DNA from: Liolophura sinensis
Taxonomy: Eukaryota; Mollusca; Polyplacophora; Chitonida; Chitonidae
Assembly (NCBI RefSeq): GCF_032854445.1
Contig: NC_088302.1
Location: 57,702,237 to 57,766,236 of the forward strand
DNA length: 64,000 nt
Reading direction: 5' to 3'
In this document: positions 22,225 through 33,929 of the stretch, piece after piece
Layout: each line of letters opens with the position of its first letter
Position numbering within the stretch: the first letter of the stretch is position 1
The notes under the pieces: model-generated
What the model was told of the DNA's origin: nothing
The model's input: the letters and a program-made list of their open reading frames with translations, nothing else
The model's database searches: none
Position numbers and translations under genes: made by a program

Positions 22225-24008
22225 AACAACAGCAACAAGCTTTGTATGGTCTGTTTACATCGCTCTGTCTCAAAACAGCAAGCTTTGTATGGTCTGTTTA
22301 CACCGCTGTGTCTCACAACAACAAGCTTTGTATGGTCTATTTACATCGCTGTGTCTCACAACAACAAATTTGTATGGCCTCTTTACATCGCTCTGTCTAA
22401 CAAAAACAAGCTTTATATGGTCTGTTTACATAGCTCTGTCTCACAACAACAAGCTTTGTAAGGTCTATTTACATCGCTGTGTCTCACAACAACAAGCTTT
22501 GTATGGTCTGTTTACACCGCTGTGTCTCACAACAACAAGCTTTGTATGGTCTGTTTACACCGCTGTGTCTCACAAGAAGTGTACCATGTGCTTATACCGC
22601 TGTGTCTCAGAACAACAAGCTTTGTATGGTCTGTTTACACGGCTGTGTCTCAAAACAGCAAGCTTTGTATGGTCTGTTTACACCGCTGTGTCTCACAACA
22701 ACAAGCTTTGTATGGTCTGTTTACACCGCTGTGGCTCAGGACAACAAGCTTTGTAGTTTCTGTTTAAACCGCTGTGGCTTACAACAACAAGCTTTGTATG
22801 GTCTGTTTATAGAGCTCTGTTTCAAAACAACAAGTTTTGTATGGTCTGTTTACACCGCTGGGTCTCAGAACAAAAAATGGTATCGTCTGTCTCAAAACAA
22901 GCCATGTATCGTTTGTTTTAACTACTCTGTCTGAGAACAAGAAGCTATGTATTGTCTGTTTAAAATGCGTTGTCTCAGAACAACAAGCCATGTATCGTCT
23001 GTTTAATCTGCTCTGTCTCAGAATAAGAAGCAATGTATTGTCTGTTTAAACTGCTCTGTCTCAGAACAACAAGCCATGTATCGTCTGTTTAAACTGCTCT
23101 GTCTGAGAACAAGAAGCTATGTATTGTCTGTTTAAACTGCTCTGTCTGAGAACAACAAGCCATGTATCGTCTGTTTAAACTGCTCTGTCTGAGAACAAGA
23201 AGCTATGTATTGTCTGTTTAAACTGCTCTGTCTCAGAACAAGAAGCTATGTATTGTCTGTTTAAACTGCTCTGTCTCAGAACAACAAGCCATGTATCGTC
23301 TGTTTAAACTGCTCTGTCTGAGAACAAGAAGCTATGTATTGTCTGTTTAAACTGCTCTGTCTGAGAACAACAAGCCATGTATCGTCTGTTTAAACTGCTC
23401 TGTCTGAGAACAAGAAGCTATGTATTGTCTGTTTAATCTGCTCTGTCTGAGAACAACAAGCCATGTATCGTCTGTTTAAACTGCTCTGTCTGAGAACAAC
23501 AAGCCATGTATCGTCTGTTTAAACTGCTCTGTCTGAGAACAAGAAGCTATGTATTGTCTGTTTAAACTGCTCTGTCTCAGAACAACAAGCCATGTATCGT
23601 CTGTTTAAACTGCTCTGTCTGAGAACAAGAAGCAATGTATTGTCTGTTTAAACTCCTCTGTCTCAGAACAACAAGCCATGTATCGTCTGTTTAAACTCCT
23701 CTGTCTGAGAACAAGAAGCAATGTATTGTCTGTTTAAACTGCTCTGTCTCAGAATAAGAAGCAATTTATTGTCTGTTTAAACTGCTCTGTCTCAGAACAA
23801 CAAGCCATGTATCGTCTGTTTAAACTGCTCTGTCTGAGAACAAGAAGCAATGTATTGTCTGTTTAAACTGCTCTGTCTCAGAACAACAAGCCATGTATCG
23901 TCTGTTTAAACAGCTCTGTCTCAGAACAACAAGCTATGTATCGTCTGTTTAAACTGCTTTGTCTCAGAACAAGATGCTATGTATTGTCTGTTTAAACCAC
24001 TCTTTCAG
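22225..24008. repeat. 43-bp tandem array with an 86-bp higher-order half
   Basis: About 41 copies. The left third (to ~22870) uses AACAACAAGCTTTGTATGG then TCTGTTTACACCGCTGTGTC. The rest mostly alternates two types, AACAACAAGCCATGTATCG and AACAAGAAGCTATGTATTG, each followed by TCTGTTTAAACTGCTCTGTC, giving an 86-bp dimer period. The short open frames are all repeat translations. Confidence 0.95.
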
Positions 24009-25795
24009 AGACGTAAGGAATGATTTGTACGAATTCCCTTAGAACGTTGTGTAGACCGCAAGAGGAACTCTCAGTGCGATTTGAGCACGTGTAAAAAGAC
24101 TTAACGAAGTGCAAACTGGACGAAAGCTGTCACGTAACCAATATATTTGCTTATGCTAAAGTACACCTAAACGTTGTAGCAGTTGAGTTAGACAAAAAAA
24201 TCAAAGAAATGATGTGTTTTATCGAAGCTGTTCCGGTGTTTAAACTGGAAGTATGGGGCGGTGTTGTACACAACTCTATCCAGTCGACAAATGTTTACGT
24301 AAAAACAACCGCTTTCCCCACCTTTACCGGGAAGAGCAGGTAAAAAATGTCTGACATGATAAAGTACAGTTTTCAGTTAACTTAGTTTACAGAAGAATCT
24401 CACCAGTTGCATTTGTCTAAGTCTGTCAAAAGTTTGAGATTGTTGTCATTCTTTGAGCCAAGACACCTCGTTAGCTTTCAAGGCGAAGACTCAGAGAAGA
24501 AACACAAGTAAAAAATACAGATGAGAAAAAACTACTTCACCGCTATTGTTTGTAAAGCGCGTCACGTGACAGTTGTTATCCAATCAACACAGCCATGTAT
24601 GAGGGCTTCATAAAGCTGGCAGTGACTCGTGGCGGACTGATATATAATTGGAGCTCAAAGACCGAGAGAACCTTCTGAAACGCCATTTCCAAAACTCTCA
24701 CACTGGATTATGTGTGTCATTTCGCTGGAATACTGATATAATATCACTGTCATATACAAAAACAAAGGTAAATTCGTTCTCGTACTGGTGGAAACACAGA
24801 AGACTTGCATGTACATACACATCGTATGTTTTTTCGGTACACACTTCAGATATGTAATATAGAAAGAAAAGCAAGTGATCCATTTCGGCTAAGCAAATGA
24901 TTATTACAATACTAGGCCTACATGTATGTACAAATAAGTATATATATATATATATATATGATTCAGCTAAACGAAATAAAAACAAGTCCTTATATATACA
25001 TGTTTGTTGTGTAAATAACAATGTCAGCATATTCAATACAAAGGCGTACGTGTCTTCGTTATATCTTATTCTGCCAACCTGTATATGTCATTGTCCAGTT
25101 TAGTTAGATATGTCGGTTCGGTGTCAGTACGACACCCTGTCATCCCTCTAAACTGTTCACGTCACAAAGGAATGTGGGCAGGGGCTCGGAACTGTGTCTA
25201 CTTCCATGCACGTGGGCAGCTAATTTGACCTTTGAGGCTACCATAAAGAGTGTCCGGGCATTGCCCAGTCCCACGGGCCGGTACCTTTTCATCAGAGCGG
25301 ACAGACGTACAGAAACTATAGACAAAACAGATGCTGGGTTGTCGCGGAAATAGTTTTCCGGATACCAGTAACCTTTCTCTAATATACCTGGGGGTTCTCT
25401 GATGAATCCAAGCCAATGTGGTATCAAGATGAGGGGTAGTTGAGCGCGTGCTCACCCGTGACCCCTTGTGATGTGGGTGGGGGTAGGCCACATGACCCGG
25501 TTAGCCAGCATGAGCACATGGTCTGAGCATAAAGTTGCGGTAGGGTGCTAAGACAATAACCCTCCCCACACAGCGGCTCTCTGAAAGAAACGAGTGTTGA
25601 TGTTGGTCTGTTCTCAGGCATTACTATCAGCATCAAATGTATAAAATATCCAGGCATTATTTTGGTATATAACACTTTGACGGAGATGAAAGCGAAAGAA
25701 GCAGCGTGCTGCGTATTTATACCGGATAATGTGATCTTTGTGTAACGAGCGAGTGCCAACACCTTAACGTATCTATGTTCGTGTAGGTGAATGAG
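24009..25795. other. unique sequence with a (TA)n run, no gene recognised
   Basis: A (TA)10 microsatellite lies at 24939-24959. Minus-strand frames of 95-130 codons between 25140 and 25816 overlap each other in different frames and match nothing I know. See the separate entry for a promoter-like cluster. Confidence 0.4.
24561..24647 (+). promoter_or_regulatory. promoter-like cluster: E-box palindrome, CCAAT, TATATAA
   Basis: GTCACGTGAC (24561-24570), CCAAT (24580-24584) and TATATAA (24641-24647) occur in the order and spacing of a classical polymerase II promoter reading rightward. No open frame or exon follows that I can support, so it may be chance or the start of a non-coding transcript. 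Confidence 0.2.
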
Positions 25796-26199
25796 GGATA
25801 CCTGACCCCATGTCACTGTCTCAGCTATGCCCGCTCTCAGGGATACCTATCCACCATTCTCTGTCTCAGCTATGCTCGCTCTCAGGGATACCTATCCACC
25901 ATTCTCTGCCTCAGCTATGCCCGCTCTCAGGGATACCTATCCACCATTCTCTGCCTCAGCTATGTCCGCTCTAAGGGATACCTATCCACCATTCTCTGCC
26001 TCAGCTATGCCCGCTCTCAGGAATACCTATCCACCATTCTCTGCCTCAGCTATGCCCGCTCTCAGGGACACCTATCCACCATTCTCTGCCTCAACTATGC
26101 CCGCTCTCAGGGATACCTATCCACCATTCTTTGCCTCAGCTATGCCCGCTCTCAGGGATACCTATCCACCATTCTCTGCCTCAGCTATGCCCGCTCTCA
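25796..26199. repeat. 45-bp tandem array
   Basis: Nine highly similar copies of CTCAGCTATGCCCGCTCTCA then GGGATACCTATCCACCATT and CTCTGC. Two plus-strand frames (174 and 129 codons) stay open because the unit is 15 codons. There is no evidence of a real gene. Confidence 0.95.
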
Positions 26200-26496
26200 C
26201 TCAGCAACAAGAGTGACCTATCCAGAGTCTGTCCCAAGAATACACCCCTTTAAAATGCAAGCAAATGATAAAAATACACGGCATGACTGTTCCCGTCGTA
26301 TCTATAGATGAGACCGTCACATGATCCGGAAAGTTTGTTCCAGGGTGAACACAACAATTTTAATTAAGACAGGGATTTTCTAAAATGTCAAACATATTGT
26401 CAGATCATACCATTATTACTTGAAATTGTGATCAGTTCACTTTGATAGTCAGTAAACAGGCACTTCTAAAGCGTCGAATTTTCGCAGGAAGAAATG

Positions 26497-26785
26497 ATAG
26501 ATAGACATTCAGGGTACCTGTAGAACGACCAAGGAGTGCATGTCAGAGAGACATGCGGGATACCTATAGAACTACCAAGGAGTTCGTGGAAGATAGACAT
26601 TCACAGTATCTGTCGAGCGACCGAAGAGTGCATGGCACATAGATATTCACCGTACCTGTAGAACTACCGAGGAGTGCATGGGAGATAGATATTCACCGCA
26701 CCTGTCAAGCGACCGAGGAGTGCATTAGCAGACAGATATTCACGGTACCTGTCGAGCGACCGAGGAGTGCATGGCAGACAAACAT
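26497..26785. repeat. ~46-50-bp tandem array, diverged
   Basis: Six copies of a unit with GATAGATATTCACCGTACCT and GAGCGACCGAGGAGTGCATG. Copies alternate irregularly between GTAGAACTACC and GTCGAGCGACC. Confidence 0.85.
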
Positions 26786-27635
26786 ATCATGGCACATATT
26801 ATCAAGCATTCAGAAGACCTATAGCTTATTACATCTGAATGGTAAAATCTATCTCTTTTAACGGTCCGTCTATATTCAGCTGTCAGGATAACACGTAACA
26901 CGTAACAACCCAAGCTCTACACATCGATGTGTGGGAGGGTCATATTCTTGCAAGGAAAATGAAGTTAGGATGCTTTTTCTAATATATAATGTTAAACTCC
27001 ATAAGGCTTGTTTTGACACCAAAAACTCGTTGTCTCGGGTGACGTCGCAATTTTTCAGAAACAAATAGCTTGCTGGACTGGGCGTGGGGAGTAATTTGTT
27101 TTACAATAAGTGCACAAACATGTGATTAGGGCAACCTGCATCCAGTAACACAGCCTTCACCACTGTCTCCGCCAATTGGCTACATTGTTTTTTATTACAG
27201 AATTTCCTAACATGCAACTCTAAAATCACTCTGCCGTTAGATCATATACTACAAGATATAAAATATAATTCAGGAGAGAAACTGGGTTTAGAGGGAAGTC
27301 GATAGGAGCTTAGGTAACTGGTGTCACTTTCCGTCAAAACATACTGTCCATCTCCCAGCATGCAACTTGTTTTCGAATAATTATGTCGTCACTCGAAATG
27401 AATTCTTGCCGTCGAAACTGCCTTTATGCAGTTTAACATTATCAATTAGAAATAATGTTCTAACTTCATGTTCTTTGCAAGGACATGAATTTTCAAAATA
27501 TGGACGTGTAGAGCTTGTATTGTTACGTGTCACCGACTAAAAGCAATTTTTGTAGCCGATATGACTGATTTCACAGACAGCTTAATATAAGCGACTCGTT
27601 AAAAGAGATAGGTTATAGCACGTTCACAATTCTCC
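26786..27635. other. unique sequence, no gene recognised
   Basis: AT-rich single-copy DNA. I see nothing more in it. Confidence 0.4.
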
Positions 27636-28049
27636 ATTGTTCCAGGTGTTCTCCCTAGTTCCAAATATTCTCCCTAGTTCCAAATATTCTCCCTAGTTCC
27701 AAATATTCTCTGTAGTCCCATAACGTTCTCCAAAGTTCCAGATATTCTCCATAGTCCCAGGTGTTCTCCATACTTCCATGTGTTCTCCATACCTCCATGT
27801 GTTCGCCATTGTTCCAGGTGTTCCATAGTTCCGGACCTTGTCTATAGTTGGAGGTGTTGTGTCTAGTTTCAGGTGTTCTCCGCAGTTCCAGGTGTTCTCA
27901 ATAGTCTCAGATGTTCTCCATAGTCCCAGGTGTCCTCCATAGTTCCAGGCGTTCTCCATAGTTCCAGATGCTTTCCATAGTTCCAGGTGTTCTCCAGTTC
28001 CAGGTGTTCTCCATAATTCCGGGTGTTCTCCATAGTCCCAGGTGATTAA
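27636..28049. repeat. ~20-bp tandem array
   Basis: About 20 copies of GTTCTCCATAGTTCCAG with variable GTG, ATA or ACC ends. The first copies (ATATTCTCCCTAGTTCCAA) are the most distinct. Confidence 0.9.
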
Positions 28050-28399
28050 TGGAGAACACTGACTCCTGAAATAACTGGGGCCTAATCGGTGTAGTCTGTT
28101 GTTCACAAATGCCTTTGCGATGAGGTTACGGAAGTGGGTGCTTAATACTGAGGTATGGCAAAAAACCCATGGCTAATCCGTCTTGGTTCTGAGTGATCAA
28201 TGCGCGGGAAATATGTACCATTGCTTGTTTAAGGTCATTATTTCGGTCTTATCACGAGGGTGTCTCCTTGTAGCATATCAGCTGGAGAAGGGACATAGAT
28301 GTAAACAAATTTCTCAGGCTCAGCGACCAACAAAGAGGTGTGTGAAAATCCAGATGTTGATCTGTCCGGTGTCAGTATTTCGTGATGCCTTCGCTATGG

Positions 28400-28565
28400 T
28401 GTACGGGTGAGGCGGCATTCTCTGATCCAGGCATCAGTATACCTGGACTGGTATCTTCGACACGGCGTACTACTGATGCAACAGGGTGATTCCGGTGATT
28501 CCGTGTTGTCTTTGCAACACTGAAATAATAATGAAAGCGATGTTAAACCGTAAGTATTCAAACAA
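28400..28565 (+). mobile_element. possible SINE fragment
   Basis: It contains GGTGAGGCGGCATTCTCTG, GGCGTACTACTGATGCAAC and an end of GAAATAATAATGAAAGCG then ATGTTAAACCGTAAGTATTC. The first and last parts resemble the SINE bodies at 10704 and 17514 and the 3' end at 15290. No tRNA head or target-site duplication is seen. Confidence 0.4.
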
Positions 28566-29204
28566 AATCTTGTCCTGTCATTCATAGTTATAATGTTGTC
28601 CTGAATGCCTAAAAGACACCAAGCATTTCAATCTACCCAATCACGTTAGTGCCTGGTCTGTAACCTTTTGAAGAACGTGAAATGAGTTTAAACACCGCGT
28701 GCTCAGCCTTACAAGTCTCTCCCTCACCCGGGAAACAGGAAAACTCTTCAGATGTTTTAAACAATGATCAAATACAAAAACTAAGTCCACAATGTAATTC
28801 AGTTCACAATGAATGTCTTTACAATATGAAATGGATCTGTGCATTTATATTTCCCGTATTTAGTTAACTGCTCTTGTCAAATTGCTACTAAAACAGACCC
28901 CGCTTTTCAGCTTTGTGTAAATTTATTCCTCGTACTCGAACTGGATACCTCATAATTATCTCCCTTTAGTCCACTTATTCTGAAACACCAATGTATTAAT
29001 CTGTGGTAACACTGAATGATTATTCTGTGATAAGTGGTGATGTAACCAGAAATGAGACCAGCTAAAACACAACAGCTTGATACATCTGCCACTTATAACA
29101 TATAATTCGGTACAAAAATAAAAGAAATACCCAGATTAAAGCTACAGTAAACTGCCTGGTTTCTTTATTTATTTCATTGAGTTCTAACATTGTAATCTTT
29201 TCTT
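28566..29204. other. unique sequence, no gene recognised
   Basis: Single-copy DNA with only short frames. A TTTATTTATTTCATTGAG string near 29163 recalls the SINE tail but is too short to call. Confidence 0.4.
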
Positions 29205-29563
29205 AAACCACGGCCGTGGTGTTCGTTTGTGGAGTCAGGAGAAAGCCACGGCCATTCGCCAGGTGATTTACTGGTTTAACCACGGCCGTGATGTGCGGAG
29301 ACAGGAGAAACCCACGGGTGATATACCGGTTTAACGCCGGGCTATATACTGGTTTAACCTTGTTCGTGATTTGCAGAGACAGGAGAAAACCACAGCCCTT
29401 CGCCAGGAGACATACCGGTTTAATGACGGTCGTGAGGTGCAGACACAGGAGAAAACCACGGGCCTTCGCCAGGTGATATACCGGTTTAAAGACGGTTGTG
29501 ATGTGGGCAGACAGGACAAAACCACGGCCCTTCGCCAGGTGATACACCGGTTTATGAGGTTTA
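29205..29563. repeat. ~66-bp tandem array
   Basis: Six diverged copies of a unit with GACAGGAGAAAACCACGG, CCTTCGCCAGGTGATATACC and GGTTTAA. The first copy begins with the 14-bp perfect palindrome ACCACGGCCGTGGT (29207-29220), which is partly kept in the second. Confidence 0.88.
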
Positions 29564-29721
29564 TGTGCCTCAGAGTTGTCTCCCCTATTTCACTTTTCCT
29601 GTACATGTATGTGGGGTCTACATAAACCCTTTCGCCGTTTTAGAATTGACAACTTGAAGGGACTTATAATAATCTTATAGCCTGTGTAGGCCTATCCCAG
29701 CACTGTGAAGAGCCATATCCT

Positions 29722-30242
29722 GGCATTCATCACTGGTGACAACCATATCCCGGCCTCATCACTGGTGACAACCATATCCCCGCCTTCATCACTGGTGACA
29801 ACCATATCCCCGCCTTCATCACTGGCGACAACCATATCCCGGCCTCATCACTGGTGACAACTATATACCTGCCTTCATCATTGGTGATAACCATATCCCC
29901 ACCTTCATCACTGGTGACAACTATATACCTGCCTTCATCATTGGTGATAACCATATCCCCGCCTTCATCACTGGTGACAACTATATACCTGCCTTCATCA
30001 TTGGTGATAACCATATCCCCGCCTTCATCACTGGTGACAACTATATACCTGCCTTCATCATTGGTGATAACCATATCCCCGCCTTCATCACTGGTGACAA
30101 CTATATACCTGCCTTCAGCACTGGTGACAACCATATCCCCGCCTTCATCACTGGTGACAACCATATCCCAGCCTCATCACTGGTGATAACCATATCCCCG
30201 CCTTCATCACTGGTGACAAGCATATCCCGGTCTACAACACTG
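29722..30242. repeat. 30-bp tandem array with a 60-bp dimer core
   Basis: About 17 copies of TCATCACTGGTGACAACCAT then ATCCCCGCCT. Between about 29850 and 30110 two types alternate (GGTGACAACTATATACCTG and GGTGATAACCATATCCCCG), making a 60-bp higher-order unit. Ten-residue repeats keep frames open on both strands. Confidence 0.94.
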
Positions 30243-32298
30243 GTGAGTGGATGTGGTGACACCAGGTTCACCTGCACTAAAACTCTTCACTTAACACGTG
30301 TGAGTCTGCAGGTTAAGTAGTGTAAATGTGAGTTAAAGGGCTGTGAGAAAAATGATGGAATCTCAACATGTATTATATCTGTATATTATGTTTGTGTATT
30401 ATGTGTATTATGTGAATATAATGTATATTGTGTATATTATGTGTATCATATTATACATGGGACAGACAAGTCAGCATTATTGATGATGGTTGTATAAAAC
30501 ACACAAGTAATAAAATTAAAAAGGAAAAATGTGCTAAAAGAATAAAACTAACAGCTTATACAAAACTAAAAGTAAAGACAACCCCAAAAAATGCTTCTTG
30601 TATTTCTTGTGTCAATGACAAAATATTTTATTTCACACAATATTTCTGGAAATAAAACACTCAGCACAAATCTGAAGGTTGGACTTGGCACAGAAAAAAA
30701 TACAGGGTTATTGACAGCATTGAAAAAGTTACAGCCTTATCCTGGTTACTAAGAATCAAAAAGCTGTAAAGCATTTAACATATCAGAAAGAGTACCCCAT
30801 ATTCCACAGTGTGTGTACTTGTACAGATATCACATTCACCAGCCAGCCACCACCACAGCCTATGTTATATAGGGTTAGGAAGCTGGTGCCTAGGATTCCA
30901 TGCTGGTGTAAATGGTTATAAACACAATGACACTGGACGGTGTCCAGTCTGCCAAGAGACATTAAAAAATACAGCTCTCAGTCATGTCAAACATCCCAGT
31001 GAGTAAGGCTATTGACACGTTAGGATGTGATGCATACAAGTAAAATGGACAGGAATAGTAACTGTGAGAATGCAGTAGCACTTAAATAAGACATAGGCAT
31101 CATCAGACTTTGAATAAAATATATACCCCACTTATTCTGAAAATAAGCATGATACCCTTAAAGGCATGACTTACAAGTTGTTAAAAATATTAATTGATAT
31201 TTATAATAATATCTTTTCAGTGTCGTTATATACACATGTTCACAAATGTAAACATTTTCAATTTTTTTTTTAAGAATTCCAATGGTATGAAAACACCCCA
31301 TGGGTAATAAATAGTTGTATTACTTTAAAGAAAAAAATTCATATTAATGTGACAATGATGGATAAAAATAGTTAAGAAAATGGAGTTTGGCTGTAATAAA
31401 ATCTGACAAAAATTATCCGGATGTTTAAGAGCCCAAACAATAGATTCCTAAAACATTGGCTGTGAGACTTTGATACCTGAACGCATCCTCTTTGTGCTGC
31501 ACCTTTAATGGCGAGCTAAGACTGAAATAAAAATTTATCACATTCTTAGGGTTTTTGAAATATATCATTTGGTCCAAAACCCCCCTCCAAATTCTTCCTA
31601 CCCCTGTTTTATACATTACTGTAGGAGACTAAATTTCTCCCCAAGAACTAGGGCTGGTCAAATGTATTTATTTATTTATTCATTTGACTGGTATCTTCCC
31701 CCATACATAAGAACACTTCACTTATACGACGGCAGCCAGGTCAAATGTAAACAAGTTTGCTAAATAAACTGCTGATAAGCCTGGAGACAAGACATGTAAA
31801 TTCCGTACAAAAAGAAAAATTGCTTGTATAACATATAGACAGATTGTATTAATACTTGTGTTAGGATCAGCTTCCACGCTAATGAGTATCTCCTCAAATC
31901 ATGGCTGACTTATATTAGCAGATTGATCAGCTCATGCCGCATACCCCTGTATCCATTCAAGACGTTTGTCATGTAGCCAGCGCTAGAATACAAATGTTAA
32001 CTTGAGGGTAAATTGTACACTGAGCTATTTACATTATGTACAGCAAATGAGACTTGGGGCAATCTGAATCCTGACACAGACACACTACTTTTAAGGAGTC
32101 TCTGTCCCCTCACACTCGATCAAGTGGTCTACTGAGACATGTACATTTCATATCACAACACCTGGCATACACAGCCTTTACAACATCTTTAAATGTTCAT
32201 GAAGCCATGGTGAAAGACGGTTTCTTGCAAATAACTCGTGTACATTTTGGACTTTTAGGTTCTTCAGTTAAAATCACATAATTCCACAGCAACGCTGA
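30243..32298. other. 2 kb of AT-rich unique sequence
   Basis: Low-complexity GTATATTATGTG-type DNA at about 30365-30450, then single-copy AT-rich DNA with no recognised gene. It contains the short SINE copy at 31667-31738. Confidence 0.45.
31667..31738 (-). mobile_element. 72-bp truncated SINE tail with 11-bp target-site duplication
   Basis: On the plus strand it reads TTTATTTATTTATTCATTTG, some diverged bases, then CACTTCACTTATACGACGGC and AGCCA. It is flanked by GGTCAAATGTA at 31656-31666 and 31739-31749. It corresponds to the tail end of the element at 521-770, in the same orientation, and lacks the whole tRNA head and most of the body. Confidence 0.82.
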
Positions 32299-32423
32299 GT
32301 GCCTGCTATCACATGATTGGTCATATAACCCATCAGATGAGTGCCTGCTGTCACATGATTGGTCACGTAACCCATCAGGTGAGTGCCTGCTGTCACATGA
32401 TTGGTCACATAACCCATCAGATG
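32299..32423. repeat. 43-bp tandem repeat, three copies
   Basis: The unit has GAGTGCCTGCTGTCACATGA then TTGGTCACATAACCCATCAG. Three copies, nearly identical. Confidence 0.92.
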
Positions 32424-32473
32424 ACTTTCACAATTCACAATGATAAGGCACCAAATTTGTCCAGCTCTTTCAT

Positions 32474-33430
32474 GACAGGCTCAGGATTCCTCAATGCCAA
32501 ACGCAACACACTTCTGTGCCGATGTATGGAGGATTCCTCAATGCCAAACCCATCACATTTCCATGGCGATGTATGGAGGATTCCTCAGTGCTAAACCCAA
32601 CACACTTCTATGGTGATGTATGGAGGACTCCTCAATGCCAAACAAAACACACTTCTATGGCGAAGTATGGAGGATTCCTCAGTGCCAAACCCATCACATT
32701 TCCACAGCAATATATGGAGGATTCCTCAATGCCAAACCCAACACACTTCTATGGTGATGTATGGAGGATTCCTCAATGCCAAACCCAACACACTTCTATG
32801 GCGACGTATGGAGGATTCCTCAATGCCAAACCCATCACATTTCCATGGCAATGTATGGAGGATTCCTCAGTGCTAAACCCAACACACTTCTATGGTGATG
32901 TAAGGAGGATTCCTCAATGCCAAACCCAACACACTTCTATGGCGATGTAAGGAGGATTCCTCAATGCCAAACCCAACACACTTCTATGGCGAAGTATGGA
33001 GGATTCCTCAGTGCCAAACCCATCACATTTCCATGGCGATGTATGGAGGATTCCTCAATGCCAAACCCAACACACTTCTATGGTGATGTATGGAGGATTC
33101 CTCAATGCCAAACCCAACACACTTCTATGGCGACGTATGGAGGATTCCTCAATGCCAAACCCATCACATTTCCATGGCGATGTATGGAGGATTCCTCAAT
33201 GCCAAACCCAACACACTTCTAAGGGGATGTATGGAGGATTCCTCAATGCCAAACCCAACACACTTCTATGGCGATGTAAGGAGGATTCCTCAATGCCAAA
33301 CCCAACACACTTCTATGGCAATGTAAGGAGGATTCCTCAATGCCAAACCCAACACACTTCTATGGCGAAGTATGGAGGATTCCTCAATGCCAAACCCAAC
33401 ACATTTCCATGGCGATGTATGGAGGATTCT
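32474..33430. repeat. 47-bp tandem array just beyond the Shroom 3' end
   Basis: About 20 copies of GGAGGATTCCTCAATGCCAA then ACCCAACACACTTCTATGGC and GATGTAT, with an ACCCATCACATTTCCATGGC variant mixed in. It starts about 200 bases after the Shroom stop and just past the candidate AATAAA. Depending on the true poly(A) site, it is either 3'-flanking or 3' UTR. GGATTCCTC is common to all copies. Confidence 0.95.
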
Positions 33431-33469
33431 CCCACATTCTCATTTCTTGGCAAGTTTTTGGGATAGTTT

Positions 33470-33475
33470 TTTATT
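33470..33475 (-). terminator. candidate polyadenylation signal AATAAA of the Shroom gene
   Basis: On the minus strand an AATAAA followed by further A residues lies 157 bases past the stop codon. It is the first canonical signal after the stop. If used, the 3' UTR would be about 180 bases and would stop just short of the 47-bp minisatellite that begins at 33430. Other AATAAA strings further down (for example in the SINE tail near 31680) could be alternatives. No transcript evidence is available. Confidence 0.4.
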
Positions 33476-33632
33476 ACTGGACAGAAAATCCCACGTCTTT
33501 TTACAGATCCTCACAGGAAAATGTCACCATATTTGGAACCAAGCGACTCGATAATGGTGAAGATGTTAATGGAACGGTTGATCGTCTTGTACGATGTGTT
33601 GAATGTAGCCAGGCACAGCACCAAACGCTGAC

Positions 33633-33893
33633 TCAGGAATCATCTGGCATGCTTCTCTTCAAAGCCTGCAACTGTTCCTGACCCAGAGTTATTTTATCTT
33701 CCAGTTCTTGAAACTCTATTGTCAGTCGAGATTTCATCTCCACAAAATGCATGTAGTCTCCAATCTCCTCTTCATTCAGATAGTTTTTCAGAATTCCCGC
33801 CACAACATCTCTTCTCTTGTCAATGTCTGCCTTGAGTCGTTTGGCCTCCTCATGCTGGTCCATGAGATGATTACGCTTATCTACCAGGGCACT
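33633..33893 (-). CDS. shroom: Shroom-family protein, last coding exon (ASD2 C-terminal half and stop)
   Basis: The final coding exon is 86 codons plus TGA at 33635-33633. The acceptor is TTGTTGTTATAG in phase 0. AG occurs twice in a row here, and using the first keeps the Ser-Ala start and the frame. It encodes the second long ASD2 helix: LVDKRNHLMDQHEEAKRLK, then NYLNEEEIGDYMHFVEMKS, then KITLGQEQLQALKRSM and a short tail ending DDS. Other Shroom proteins end in nearly the same way, with a Y-L-S-E-E-x-(x)-x-D-Y-x-H-F-V-x-M-K-S core and a K-I-x-L-G-E-E-Q-L end. The terminus is therefore complete, with no truncation or frameshift. Confidence 0.93.
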   Translation of the reverse strand, partial: SALVDKRNHLMDQHEEAKRLKADIDKRRDVVAGILKNYLNEEEIGDYMHFVEMKSRLTIEFQELEDKITLGQEQLQALKRSMPDDS

Positions 33894-33929
33894 CTATAAC
33901 AACAACAACAATGCAGTTATTGTCAAAAT

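Noticed and set aside
25140-25816. Overlapping minus-strand frames of 95-130 codons
   Set aside because: They overlap in different frames and none shows a known motif. I could not tell whether the region is a decayed repeat, so no gene is called.
25787-26311. 174-codon plus-strand frame with a 15-residue repeat
   Set aside because: Product of the 45-bp array. A second frame is equally open, and there is no homology or splice support.
1-33400. CRISPR array interpretation of the direct repeats
   Set aside because: The repeats are head-to-tail without unique spacers, in a eukaryotic context and without cas genes.
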